DNA of 64,000 bases from Paludibacteraceae bacterium (GCA_024401535.1 JAKSKX010000015.1:1-64000), one strand, 5' to 3'; positions 54,420 through 63,502 are shown, counted from the first letter of the stretch. The notes: generated from the sequence alone by a model not told the origin. A program made the numbers and translations.

Positions 54420-54992
54420 TTATGCGTTCTCGATTGCCTTCTTGATGTTAGCAAAGATAGAGTCGATAGAACCCATACCCTCGATAGATGCGTACTTACC
54501 CTCCTTGATGTAGAACTCCTTAAGTGGAAGAGTCTGACCGAAATAAGTAGCAAGACGCTTCTTAGCTGTCTCAGCGTTGTCATCAGAACGACCTGAAGTC
54601 TTACCTCTCTCGACGATTCTCTTGATTAGCTCGTCCTCCTCAACCTCAAGACCAACAACAACATTGATTTGAGTACCACGCTCCTTAAGCATCTCGTTTA
54701 GAGCCTCAGCCTGAGCGATTGTACGAGGGAAACCATCAAAGATAACACCGTTGATGTCCTTACCCTTGCTGTCAAGAGTTGAAGCAAGAATGTCGATGAT
54801 TAGGCTGTCTGGAACCAACTGACCGTTGTCCATGTATTGCTTTGCTGTCTTACCAAGCTCTGTACCGTTAGCGATATTAGCTCTCAAAACATCACCTGTA
54901 GAGATGTGTGCAAGACCAAACTCCTTGATAATTAGCTCGCTCTGAGTTCCCTTTCCTGAACCGGGAGCACCAAAAATTACTACGTTCTTCAT
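54420..54992 (-). CDS. adk: Adenylate kinase
   Basis: Interconverts AMP, ADP and ATP. The 190-residue short form lacks a zinc-binding LID. The P-loop is IFGAPGSGKGTQSELI (about 5-20). HISTGDVLRANI is the AMP-binding helix, then VIFDGFPRTIAQAEAL and the LID-type GKTSGRSDDNAETAKKRLAT. Full length for the group. A TAnnTTTG box lies 22 nt upstream. Confidence 0.97.
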   Translation of the reverse strand: MKNVVIFGAPGSGKGTQSELIIKEFGLAHISTGDVLRANIANGTELGKTAKQYMDNGQLVPDSLIIDILASTLDSKGKDINGVIFDGFPRTIAQAEALNEMLKERGTQINVVVGLEVEEDELIKRIVERGKTSGRSDDNAETAKKRLATYFGQTLPLKEFYIKEGKYASIEGMGSIDSIFANIKKAIENA

Positions 54993-55014
54993 TAGTTTCT
55001 TATTTAATATGTCG

Positions 55015-55022
55015 CAAAGGTA
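55015..55022 (-). promoter_or_regulatory. Predicted -7 promoter box of adk
   Basis: TACCTTTG on the minus strand, 22 nt before the adk ATG. Confidence 0.6.
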
Positions 55023-55030
55023 ATACTTTT

Positions 55031-55272
55031 TTAATTAATAATGCACAATGCATAATGCATAATTAACGTTATGAGTTATGCATTTTTTGTGTTTACCTGT
55101 TTATCATTTACCAAGGATTTACCTGTTTACTTGTTTACCTTGTTTACCTGAATAATAATTAATAATGCATAATGCATAATTACAGCGTTCAACAAAGCGA
55201 GTCAAACAACGTTCAACGATACGAAGTGAGTTAATTGTGAATTATGAATTATGAAACAAAGTTCGACGTTAG
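55031..55272. repeat. AT-rich intergenic repeat cluster (copy B)
   Basis: Two near-identical blocks, AATAATGCACAATGCATAAT at 55037 and AATAATGCATAATGCATAAT at 55161, lie about 125 nt apart. Between them are several TTTACCTGTTTA/TTTACCTTGTTTA units. After the second block come variants of CGTTCAAC and GAATTATGAATTATGAA. The stop of the downstream 555-residue gene lies in this repeat material. Confidence 0.7.
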
Positions 55273-56940
55273 TCAATTATGCATTTTATTCTGCATTGCC
55301 TTGACAAATTCGGACTCGTCCTTCACGGAATCGACATAATCAGCGTGGAGTTCACACATCTCAGCCCATACTTCCATCGCTTCCTCTTCGTTGCCCTGTT
55401 TCAACAGAACCTCTCCCTTATAGTCAAGAATCTGTGCATCGTCGTATGATATGATTAGTGCATCGTCAAGTGTGTCTATGACTTTGTCGCTGTCACCACC
55501 CATCTCTGCATAGGAATAGATTTTAGCAAGGTTGAACATTACCGAAGCATCGTTCACACCCTCGTTGCTTGACTCGAGAAGCTCATCAATCATTTTCTTG
55601 GCTTGGCCTTTGGTTATGCCAGTATTCACCTTGCCTTCGAAAGTCAGAAGTGCAAGAGTTGTCAATGAAGCTACATCACCCAACTCCATGGACTTCTTGT
55701 AGCAGTCTGTCATAGCCTCCTCACTTGCCCACTCGTATTTGCCTATATTCTTGAATATAAGTTCCGCAAGGAGTCTGTAGGCATCTATCAATGTGCTTTC
55801 CTTCACACCCTCCATAGTGACTAACTGCGAACACATCTTGAAGGCTTGGTCCTCGTCCTGTCCAAGTCCGAAACCACCGTTGGCAAGACAGAATGACATC
55901 ATACGTATAGCCTCGGGGTTCTTTTGGCTTGAAGCTTTGAATAAATTAGAAAGTGCCTTGTCATGGTCCTTGTTCATGTAGTAGTTCGCCAATGCAAGAT
56001 ATACCTTACCCTTCTCGACCTCAGAGAGTTCCCTGTATGACAAAGCCACCCTTGCAACATCCTCCAATACCTCTGCAGCATTCTTGTTCTGCGTTTCGTT
56101 GTACGAGTCAATGACCATCATCACTGCGTCAAGATAGCCGAGTTCGGTCACCTGCTTCAAAGACTGATATACATTGTTTCCTGCCGTATCGCTCGCTATC
56201 ATTCTCTCTGCGATGTCCATTATCGTGTCTATGTTGTCATAGAACTCGCTTGCAGGGTAACATGACAAACTTAGTCTGTAGGCGGCTATTGCAAACTTCG
56301 TGTTCTTGGGTGTTCCGAAGCCCTCCTCGTAGCACTTGCCAAGCAGGTAGTAGAGCAAATGTTCGTCAAGGAACCTGCTGTCCTGCTCCTCGTAGCTGTT
56401 GGCTATGCGAAGAAGCTCAAAGACATAGTTCTTCTCTGCCTTGGTTTCAGCCTTGTCAAACAGAAGTTCCGCATACTTTACCAAAGCCATAGGATAGCCA
56501 GACAAAGCATACTTCTTTATAGTTCGCAATCCGTTAGCCTTCTCCTCGTCAGACTCACCGTCAAGTACCATGCTTTCTGACACACGGACGATTGCATATA
56601 CACAGCCGTTCTTTACTGAGTGTTCATAGAACTCCGTAGCCTTCTCCTCGTCATTTGCCACCAATTCAAAGAGACGTGCAATAACATACTGACAGAAACC
56701 TTTCAATGGATTCTGCTTGTTCTCCTTCTCGGTCTTGACGAAACCTGCGGAAGATACACTCTTGTCAGGTTCGCCATATTTCATACAAAGGTCAAGAACT
56801 TTCTGATACTGCTTAGTCTCAATCAGTTCGTTGAGTTTTGCAAATTCTTTTGCATCAGCCTCTCCATCCTCTGTTGGATTGGTCATCTTCACGTATTCAC
56901 TCACACCTGCGTACCAACTTTTATTTTCTAGTAATTGCAT
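55273..56940 (-). CDS. Sel1/TPR-like repeat protein
   Basis: A 555-residue soluble, all-helical protein. From about residue 80 helix pairs of Sel1/TPR type recur, for example YVIARLFELVANDEEKATEF, YYLLGKCYEEGFGTPKNTKF, KGQAKKMIDELLESSNEGVN and AQILDYKGEVLLKQGNEEEA. The N-terminus (MQLLENKSWYAGVSEYVKMT) has no signal peptide. Such repeats build scaffolds for protein contacts. The final residues (NKMHN) come from intergenic repeat sequence. It is flanked by repeat clusters on both sides. Confidence 0.7.
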   Translation of the reverse strand: MQLLENKSWYAGVSEYVKMTNPTEDGEADAKEFAKLNELIETKQYQKVLDLCMKYGEPDKSVSSAGFVKTEKENKQNPLKGFCQYVIARLFELVANDEEKATEFYEHSVKNGCVYAIVRVSESMVLDGESDEEKANGLRTIKKYALSGYPMALVKYAELLFDKAETKAEKNYVFELLRIANSYEEQDSRFLDEHLLYYLLGKCYEEGFGTPKNTKFAIAAYRLSLSCYPASEFYDNIDTIMDIAERMIASDTAGNNVYQSLKQVTELGYLDAVMMVIDSYNETQNKNAAEVLEDVARVALSYRELSEVEKGKVYLALANYYMNKDHDKALSNLFKASSQKNPEAIRMMSFCLANGGFGLGQDEDQAFKMCSQLVTMEGVKESTLIDAYRLLAELIFKNIGKYEWASEEAMTDCYKKSMELGDVASLTTLALLTFEGKVNTGITKGQAKKMIDELLESSNEGVNDASVMFNLAKIYSYAEMGGDSDKVIDTLDDALIISYDDAQILDYKGEVLLKQGNEEEAMEVWAEMCELHADYVDSVKDESEFVKAMQNKMHN

Positions 56941-56944
56941 GCTA

Positions 56945-57022
56945 CCTCAATTAACAATTAATAGTTAATAATTAATAATTATGGTGTTGACCTTATTTAC
57001 CTGTTTACCACAATTATGAATT
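56945..57022. repeat. AT-rich intergenic repeat cluster (copy C)
   Basis: AATTAACAATTAATAGTTAA then TAATTAATAATTATGG, followed by TTATTTACCTGTTTACC and ACAATTATGAATTGT. Same unit types as the 52.2 and 55.0 kb clusters. Confidence 0.62.
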
Positions 57023-57024
57023 GT

Positions 57025-59031
57025 TTAGAAGTGTTTCAACACCATGCAGCTGCGGGCAGGAATGTATAGCTTCAGCCACTCTTTGCCTTCTGCAGTTCCG
57101 TTTGCATCGTACTGTGTGAAGTGCTCCTGTGTAGTATCTACCTGTCCGAAGCCACCAAACTCAGTGCTATCCGAACATAGAACCATCTTGTATTTTCCTG
57201 CAGGTGCAAGAATTCCATAGTCGGTGAAACTCTTGTACGGATGGAAGTTATATACGAAAATAAGGTCTGCCCTGCGATATGCAAGAACCTGGTCGTCACT
57301 CTTATCCCAAAGAACATTGATGTCTGTCATGTTAAACTTGCGTATGCTCTTTACGACATCGAGCATAGCCTTGTCCCAATCGCCAAGATATTTGTACTTC
57401 AAGTCCGTATCATCCACCAAATGCCATTGACGACGTGCATACTTGTAGCTCCAGCCGTTACCCTCTCTTGGGAAGTCAATCCACTCAGGGTGACCGAACT
57501 CGTTACCCATAAAGTTAAGGTATCCACCGTTGATGCTGCTGACTGTTATAAGTCTAATCATCTTGTGCAGTGCTATGGCTCTATCTACCATATAGCTGCT
57601 GTCAAATAGTCGAGACATATGCCAATACATATCTGCATCGGCAAGTCTGAACATCAGTGTCTTGTCACCCACAAGTGCCTGGTCGTGACTCTCCGCATAA
57701 CTAATAGTTTTTTCGTCGGGACGATGGTTTGTTAGCGTCCAAAGTATATGTCCCGGTTTCCACTCCTCGTCCTTGACTTCCTTAATCATCTTTATCCAGA
57801 AGTCAGGAATACCCATCGCAAGGCGATAGTCAAATCCCATACCACCGTCCTCTATCTTGGATGCCACACCCGGCATACCGCTCACCTCCTCGGCAATAGT
57901 TATCGCATCGGGGTGAACCTCGTGTATAAGTTTGTTTGCAAGAGTCAGGTAGCAGATTGCATCTCCGTCCTGGTTGCCGTTGAAATAGTTGTCATAGCTT
58001 CCAAACACGTTGCCAAGTGCGTGGTCAAGGAACAGCATAGAGCTTACTCCATCAAACCTGAAGCCATCGAACTTGAACTCATCAAGCCAATACTTGCAGT
58101 TACTTAGTAGGAAGTGCATTACCTCGTTCTTGCCATAGTTGTAGCACAAAGAGTCCCACTGATTATGCTCCCTGCGCCAACCGTCATGGAAGTACTGGTA
58201 TGGTGTTCCATCAAAAAGTCCAAGGCCCTCGACTTGATTCTTAACAGCATGAGAATGAACAATATCCATGATTACCGCCATACCCATCTCGTGAGCCTCG
58301 TCTATCAACTGCTTCAACTCATCTGGAGTTCCGAATCGTGAAGAAGGAGCGAATAGAGAAGACACGTGATAGCCAAAAGAACCATAATAAGGATGCTCCT
58401 GTATGGCCATAATCTGCACGCAGTTGTATCCGTCAGCTTTGATTCTTGGCAGCATCTTCTCTCGGAATTCGTTGTACGTAGAGACCTTCTCCTCCTCTCC
58501 GCTCATACCTATATGACACTCATATATAAGAAGTGGAGAAACCTCTGGCTTGAATTTCTTGACTTTGAATTTATACGGATTTTCCGGTGCCCATACTTGA
58601 GCAGAGAATATCTTTGTCTCCTCGTCCTGGACCACACGACGACAATAGGCAGGTATTCTCTCACCTTCGCCACCTTCCCATTTAATCTTTAACTTGTAAA
58701 GGTCTCCGTGTTTCATGGCCTTTTCAGGAAAGACACCCTCCCATACACCGTCGCCCTGCCTTGTCAGTGCATATTTCTCGCTCTCCTTCCACTTGTTGAA
58801 ATCGCCTATTATATATATATGTGTTGCATTTGGAGCCCACTCACGGAACACCCACTTCTTTGCCTGCTTGTGAAGGCCGAAATAAAGGTAGCCCGTAGCA
58901 AAGTCGGTCAATGTGCCTGACTCTTTTGTTAGTTCCCTCTCCTTGTTCTGTGCATATTTATATCGTCCGACCAAAGCCTGTTCGTATGGCTTTAGGCACG
59001 GGTCGTTAGTGATTAGTCTTAACATATCCAT
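57025..59031 (-). CDS. glgB: 1,4-alpha-glucan branching enzyme (GH13)
   Basis: Makes alpha-1,6 branches in glycogen. The 668-residue protein begins like eukaryotic-type branching enzymes (LITNDPCLKPYEQALVGRY). It has a CBM48 domain (about 55-150, FREWAPNATHIYIIGDFNKW), a GH13 barrel with PYYGSFGYHVSSLFAPSSRFG and IVHSHAVKN, nucleophile Asp in FDGFRFDGVSSMLF, acid Glu in ITIAEEVSGMP and the third Asp in YAESHDQALVG. A C-terminal all-beta domain ends the protein. All catalytic residues are present. No other glycogen gene adjoins it here. Confidence 0.96.
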   Translation of the reverse strand: MDMLRLITNDPCLKPYEQALVGRYKYAQNKERELTKESGTLTDFATGYLYFGLHKQAKKWVFREWAPNATHIYIIGDFNKWKESEKYALTRQGDGVWEGVFPEKAMKHGDLYKLKIKWEGGEGERIPAYCRRVVQDEETKIFSAQVWAPENPYKFKVKKFKPEVSPLLIYECHIGMSGEEEKVSTYNEFREKMLPRIKADGYNCVQIMAIQEHPYYGSFGYHVSSLFAPSSRFGTPDELKQLIDEAHEMGMAVIMDIVHSHAVKNQVEGLGLFDGTPYQYFHDGWRREHNQWDSLCYNYGKNEVMHFLLSNCKYWLDEFKFDGFRFDGVSSMLFLDHALGNVFGSYDNYFNGNQDGDAICYLTLANKLIHEVHPDAITIAEEVSGMPGVASKIEDGGMGFDYRLAMGIPDFWIKMIKEVKDEEWKPGHILWTLTNHRPDEKTISYAESHDQALVGDKTLMFRLADADMYWHMSRLFDSSYMVDRAIALHKMIRLITVSSINGGYLNFMGNEFGHPEWIDFPREGNGWSYKYARRQWHLVDDTDLKYKYLGDWDKAMLDVVKSIRKFNMTDINVLWDKSDDQVLAYRRADLIFVYNFHPYKSFTDYGILAPAGKYKMVLCSDSTEFGGFGQVDTTQEHFTQYDANGTAEGKEWLKLYIPARSCMVLKHF

Positions 59032-59033
59032 AG

Positions 59034-59072
59034 TAATTAATAATTAATAGTTAATGATTAATAATTATTATT
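59034..59072. repeat. AT-rich intergenic repeat (copy D)
   Basis: TAATTAATAATTAATAG then TTAATGATTAATAATTATTA, the same unit as in copies A-C, here in the leader of glgB between its promoter box and ATG. Confidence 0.6.
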
Positions 59073-59074
59073 GG

Positions 59075-59106
59075 CAAATATAAGATAGAGAAATTAAAAT
59101 AGCAAG
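59075..59106 (-). promoter_or_regulatory. Predicted promoter of glgB
   Basis: On the minus strand CTTG (59106-59103), 20 nt, then TATATTTG (59082-59075). The leader of about 40 nt consists mostly of the repeat. Confidence 0.62.
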
Positions 59107-59144
59107 TGTTGTTGAAGAAATTTGTTTCATCATAAACAACAAAA

Positions 59145-59178
59145 AATAATAGGAAGCATAAACACACTTCCTATTATT
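59145..59178 (-). terminator. Terminator of the restriction-modification operon
   Basis: AATAATAGGAAG and CTTCCTATTATT form a perfect 12-bp stem with a ten-base loop. The minus-strand side continues TTTTTTG. Confidence 0.9.
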
Positions 59179-59198
59179 TTTCTCATCTAAGCTACACA

Positions 59199-61235
59199 CT
59201 ATACATTGCGAAAGATTTCCACGAACTCATCAAATGTCTTATGCTCGCAAATACCGCCTTTCATTACCCAAACGTGCCACTCATTATTATGTTTTATCGG
59301 CAAATAAAAATAATGATCGACTTTTCTCGACACTTCTGTATAGAAATCTTTCAGTGTAGAAACTTTGTCTCTATATTCTTCACTATCTATACTCAAACTA
59401 TTAGACATATTCAAACTCTTTACCTCAAAGATGTGAATCCTATCATAAATATCTTTAAGGACAAAATCAGGATAAGAGAAGTGACGACCCGATGAATAAT
59501 ACTCATACTTAATCTCCGAATTTTCAAGAAAATTCTTACCAACAAGCAATATCTCATCTTTTCCTCCAACATTCACAACCTTTATATACTTCTTAACTTC
59601 TCTTGATAAAAGTTTATGAATCCATTCTTCCTCAGACTCCGAGTCAAACGAAAACTTATCATCAGATTTCTTACTCCAAACCCACTCGTCCAAATTTCGT
59701 TTGAAATCTGTTGGTGTATACGAAGATTCATAAGGAAAAGAGACCTCGTACACTTCACCATCACTATCTGTTGTTTTAGCTACATACTTTTGATAGTCGC
59801 AACAAGTATTGTTAATCTCTTTCTTAATCTTAGCAATGTTATTTGTGAATTTGAAAAATTTCTCTGGAGAATCAACGTAATCTTTAAAGTGCTTCCTTAC
59901 CTCTACTGTCGAGTTACTATATTCTCTATACAAATCGAATATACTTAAAGGAGACAATGTATCAACTGGAGCCAAAGACAAACTATCTATATCTACATCA
60001 TGAGTCGTATCAAAATCCATAAGTCTTGTTGTCTGAATTTTAACCTCGTTCTGTATCTCATTGTCTAATTCATCACCAAACAACATAGTAAGTTGCACGA
60101 ACTTAGGGTCTTCTTTTCTAACTCCCCATACATAAGCAGTTGAAATCAAATCTTGAGCTTCCTTACTCAAAGTTTCAAAGTCGAGCAACCTCGGATTTCT
60201 CCTAACCCTACCAACAACCTGCTCGTCCAACTGCTTGCTTTGAGAATCTCTCACTTGATAAAGCATACAAGCTCGGCGAATATCCCAACCTTCAGAAATT
60301 ACCATTTTGAAGATAATAATATCTATAGTACTATTGTCTAATTTAGCATAATACTTCCACCTGTTCATTGGTTGTTTCTTGATTCCGAGAATATCGTTGG
60401 TTTCACTCTTCTTCTCACTATCATCAAGAATAAGCATCCACTTCAAATCAGAGAAACCTAATTGGCTCAAAGTATTCTTTATCTTTTTGATCTCCTCATC
60501 AGCTTTATCTTTATTGGAAATTTGAATTATCATACAAGGATTTACTCCGATAGTATGATTCAAATAATCTTTTTTTATTTCAACAAACTTATTCAACGCA
60601 TCTTCCAAAGAATCAGATTGAGAACCATCTACCACCTTTTTTATAAGATGTGCATTTACTGCATCTATTGTAGAAATTTCAACATCTGGTATTTGCTTTT
60701 TCTTAATATCTGGAGTTGCCGAGAAGTTCACTACCTTCACGAAGAAATCATTTAATGAATCAAGATTTGAAGTATTTATATGACACTCGTCCTTTATCAC
60801 ATAAATGACTTTCCCGCTCATTCTTACAGCAATAAGGAAGTTCAACAAAGTTGCCTGCTTCATCAAAATAGACTCCTTCTTATACAAATCTCGAGGCAAG
60901 ATATAAACATTATTATCCTCTGGAATAGACAAAGCACCCTCTGTATCGTCCACACTTTTGATAAGATATGGATTTAGATTTCTAAACTTTCCTTTTGCGA
61001 TGTACCCACAAAAAGCTTCATAGTTCTGTTTTGCCAATTCTGCTTTAGACAGTGAAGAAACAATAAAGACAACATTGCTATTCACAGATAGAACTCTATC
61101 CATAAAGTCAGCCATCATGTGTGTCTTTCCCGAACCAGTAGGAGCTTTGAATGTTATTTCCTTTTGCGATGTACCTATTAGAGAGACAAGTTTATTCACC
61201 GCATCGTTTTGAAGTTGCTTTGCTTCATCTAACAT
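59199..61235 (-). CDS. Type III restriction enzyme Res-like subunit (helicase-nuclease), compact form
   Basis: A 678-residue SF2 translocase/endonuclease that would cut unmodified DNA with the Mod subunit. Motif I (Walker A) is APTGSGKT at 31-38, motif II is DECH at 149-152 (Type III/RecG-like), SAT-type FSATPD near 171 is motif III, and QVVGRVRRNP near 335 is motif VI. The C-terminal part carries a PD-(D/E)XK nuclease site: SYPDFVLKDIYD followed by HIFEVKSLN. EcoP15I-type Res subunits are about 950-1000 residues, so this one is short, but all expected motifs are present. It begins 2 nt after the mod stop and ends before a strong terminator. Confidence 0.9.
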   Translation of the reverse strand: MLDEAKQLQNDAVNKLVSLIGTSQKEITFKAPTGSGKTHMMADFMDRVLSVNSNVVFIVSSLSKAELAKQNYEAFCGYIAKGKFRNLNPYLIKSVDDTEGALSIPEDNNVYILPRDLYKKESILMKQATLLNFLIAVRMSGKVIYVIKDECHINTSNLDSLNDFFVKVVNFSATPDIKKKQIPDVEISTIDAVNAHLIKKVVDGSQSDSLEDALNKFVEIKKDYLNHTIGVNPCMIIQISNKDKADEEIKKIKNTLSQLGFSDLKWMLILDDSEKKSETNDILGIKKQPMNRWKYYAKLDNSTIDIIIFKMVISEGWDIRRACMLYQVRDSQSKQLDEQVVGRVRRNPRLLDFETLSKEAQDLISTAYVWGVRKEDPKFVQLTMLFGDELDNEIQNEVKIQTTRLMDFDTTHDVDIDSLSLAPVDTLSPLSIFDLYREYSNSTVEVRKHFKDYVDSPEKFFKFTNNIAKIKKEINNTCCDYQKYVAKTTDSDGEVYEVSFPYESSYTPTDFKRNLDEWVWSKKSDDKFSFDSESEEEWIHKLLSREVKKYIKVVNVGGKDEILLVGKNFLENSEIKYEYYSSGRHFSYPDFVLKDIYDRIHIFEVKSLNMSNSLSIDSEEYRDKVSTLKDFYTEVSRKVDHYFYLPIKHNNEWHVWVMKGGICEHKTFDEFVEIFRNV

Positions 61236-61237
61236 AC

Positions 61238-62893
61238 TCAGTCCTCCTTACTTTTCTTCAAAAACTTTGTGGTATTCTCAAAGTTCTCGCATATCCAAGC
61301 AACCTTATCTGCAAAGTTCTCAAACTTTGGCAAACCATAACATGTCTCGTCTATCTTGTCAAAAGCAGTCTCACCCTCTCTTGTTTCTGCTTGCGACACA
61401 TTCCCAATTTCATAAACATTGAGATTGTCCATGTATGGTGCGTTTTTCTGAAGCCAAGGAAAATCCTTTGTTCCATCATAGCACTCGCCACTCATTATGC
61501 GCTTCAACCTCTTTGTTGTAACATCGTATGCAATCCCATTAGGATTCTCTTTTGTCTTCTCGTTTACCTGACAAAGAATAAACTTTCTATTTCCTCCGTC
61601 TTGTCTATTCAACTCCATTACTGCATGACCTGTTGTACCAGAACCTGCAAAGAAATCGAGGATAACGGCAGAATCGTTATCCCTCATTACCATATCAATC
61701 AACTTCGAAATTAGTATTGATGGTTTAGGATTTTTAAACAAAGAACTTCCATTTATAAAAATAGTATCTAATTCCTTTTTTGCATTATCATTAGAATAAT
61801 GATTATCTATATATGACAATGAAGTAAATGCTTTAGTTGCTTCGATATTTTCAATTTCGCATTTACCATTCTTTTTTCTACAATACAAGTATGACTTTGT
61901 ATAAATTCGATTATTTTTTACTACAAAAAAGCCTTCTTTTTTCCCCCATTCTACAGCGTCCTTTGACCATCTCCAAACCCAATCCGTGACACCATGATTC
62001 CCATTTAGTCTTTCATAATGCATTTTCTCATCACTGCCAGGTACAAAAATTTGCCCATCTATTTCTATTTTATAATCCATTGACGAACTATATTGGAGAG
62101 AATTATAATCCAATGTTTGAGTAAGAGCATATCTTCCCCTTGTACTTACATACTCATCCTCATATTTGTATTTTTTCAAATCTGTTTTGTCCTCTTGACT
62201 AAATACAATTTCGGAACTCTTTATTTTTGTATATGCTAATATATAATCATTATTCTTAGCAATAGTATCAGTTGATTTTCCTCCTTTTTTTGTAATTCTA
62301 GGAACATTCATTAAAAAACCAACTTCTCCAAACACCTCATCAAACAAGCATTTTACATAGGCTTGATTCTTGTCATCTATACTACAAAATATAACACCAT
62401 CTTCACTTAACAAATGTTTTGCCAACTGCAAACGAGGATAGAGCATAGAAAGAAGATTATCACGAGTGATTGCATTGTTATAGTTTGTATTAGCAAACTC
62501 TCCCATACTATCTTTTCCATACGGTGGGTCAATGTATATCACATCAACTTTGCCCATATGAGTAATTAAAAGATTCTGTAGAGCATCATAATTATCACCG
62601 ATTATCAACTCATGCGTAGGACGAGACTCATCACTAACAAATGACAAATCCTCATTTTTCTTCTTGAACTTTATATTGTTAGAAATCTTTTCTAATCTCT
62701 TGTCAAAATGAAAACCTGTACGCTTATAGGTAGTTCCAAACGCAGCAATATTGTTCGCCTCTTCAATCGTATCTGCCTGACTTATCAATTTAATCAATAA
62801 ATCAGCATTAGCCTGCTCCAAAATTCTATCGACTACACGCTGATTGATAGTGGCAATTAAATCCTTTTTAATTTCCGCTAACCCACTAGACAT
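61238..62893 (-). CDS. Type III-like adenine-specific DNA methyltransferase (Mod)
   Basis: A 551-residue beta-class N6-adenine methyltransferase that would protect host DNA and give the restriction system its specificity. Motif IV is VIYIDPPYGKDSM (DPPY at 122-125), followed by the target-recognition region, then motif I FFAGSGTTGHAVMELN near residue 425, in the order expected for this class. The ATG at 62893 (MSSGLAEIKKDL) is preferred: the open frame further upstream uses a TTG inside the structured leader. It is followed at once by the Res gene. I see no simple-sequence tract that would make it phase-variable. Confidence 0.92.
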   Translation of the reverse strand: MSSGLAEIKKDLIATINQRVVDRILEQANADLLIKLISQADTIEEANNIAAFGTTYKRTGFHFDKRLEKISNNIKFKKKNEDLSFVSDESRPTHELIIGDNYDALQNLLITHMGKVDVIYIDPPYGKDSMGEFANTNYNNAITRDNLLSMLYPRLQLAKHLLSEDGVIFCSIDDKNQAYVKCLFDEVFGEVGFLMNVPRITKKGGKSTDTIAKNNDYILAYTKIKSSEIVFSQEDKTDLKKYKYEDEYVSTRGRYALTQTLDYNSLQYSSSMDYKIEIDGQIFVPGSDEKMHYERLNGNHGVTDWVWRWSKDAVEWGKKEGFFVVKNNRIYTKSYLYCRKKNGKCEIENIEATKAFTSLSYIDNHYSNDNAKKELDTIFINGSSLFKNPKPSILISKLIDMVMRDNDSAVILDFFAGSGTTGHAVMELNRQDGGNRKFILCQVNEKTKENPNGIAYDVTTKRLKRIMSGECYDGTKDFPWLQKNAPYMDNLNVYEIGNVSQAETREGETAFDKIDETCYGLPKFENFADKVAWICENFENTTKFLKKSKED

Positions 62894-62897
62894 ATAT

Positions 62898-63076
62898 GTT
62901 ATTTTATGCGCGTTCGCCACCACATAAAACAACACCGCCAAGCACAAGAAACGTGGACATCTCTAATCCACATTCCAAGGTGCTTGGCCTGACCTTCACA
63001 AACAGAAAAGAGAAGCCCACGAAATCGTGAGCATCCACCTTATCCCGTTTGTGAAAATTCCCTTCTGCGGCCAAGC
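62898..63076 (-). ncRNA. Candidate structured leader RNA of the type III R-M operon
   Basis: Read on the minus strand, from a predicted start near 63127 toward mod at 62893. GCTTGGCC (63076-63069) can pair with GGCCAAGC (62989-62982). TTCACAAAC (63055-63047) pairs with GTTTGTGAA (63003-62995) and encloses a GCTCACGA/TCGTGGGC hairpin. The segment GCCAAGCAC (62988-62980) can instead pair with GTGCTTGGC (62945-62937), enclosing a GTGGA/TCCAC hairpin. A last hairpin TTTTATG/CATAAAA (62928-62903) ends 5 nt before the ATG region. The first and third pairings use the same bases, so they exclude each other. No protein frame explains this sequence. I do not recognise a known RNA family. Confidence 0.6.
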
Positions 63077-63133
63077 TTTAGGAATGTTTACGAATAATAG
63101 CAAACGCTGATTAAAAAAATATTTTACTGATGG

Positions 63134-63141
63134 CAAAAGTA
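63134..63141 (-). promoter_or_regulatory. Predicted -7 promoter box of the R-M operon or leader RNA
   Basis: TACTTTTG on the minus strand, matching TAnnTTTG. It would start a transcript near 63127, about 235 nt before the mod ATG. Confidence 0.5.
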
Positions 63142-63464
63142 AACATAAGAATTTTAAAATAAAAATTTTCTCGACATTTTCAATACAATCTATCTATTTA
63201 TTCTTATGAAACAAAGCAATCTCCATTCAATCCAAAAGAAATTCTAATTTGCAATCTACAATTTGAATACCGTAAAAACAAGAAACAAATAGATATATAG
63301 AATTTTAATGAAGCAAATATTTTAATTTGATAAGTAAATAAGTTTTTTCTCGGACACTGTAAACAACATGAAAATTATGATTGTTATCTTTATGCCAAGA
63401 CAACATGAAAAGGAATTAACATTTTTCAAAAGCTTCTCTAGAATTCTTTGATTACAAAAACACG
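63142..63464. other. AT-rich intergenic region, no gene seen
   Basis: About 320 bases upstream of the R-M promoter. An open frame at 63322-63510 on the minus strand has no recognisable features and runs into the downstream terminator. Confidence 0.5.
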
Positions 63465-63502
63465 AAAAGGCCGCCAGAATGTTGTATTCTGACGACCTTT
63501 TA
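63465..63502 (-). terminator. Terminator of the TPR protein gene
   Basis: AAAGG-CG-CAGAAT pairs with ATTCTG-CG-CCTTT, 15 positions with two mismatches, loop GTTGT, followed on the minus side by TTTTCGTG. T residues follow on the plus side too. Confidence 0.7.

Noticed and set aside
55031-55272. CRISPR-like array
   Set aside because: The units are AT-rich, variable in length and spacing, and no cas gene is present.
62894-62947. Upstream extension of mod beginning at a TTG
   Set aside because: It lies within the inverted repeats; the ATG at 62893 gives a normal methyltransferase N-terminus.
62980-63060. Signal recognition particle RNA or an integron attC site
   Set aside because: The GTCAGG element lacks the GGAAGCAGC-type SRP loop, and the arms do not match attC R' and R'' boxes; no integrase is nearby.
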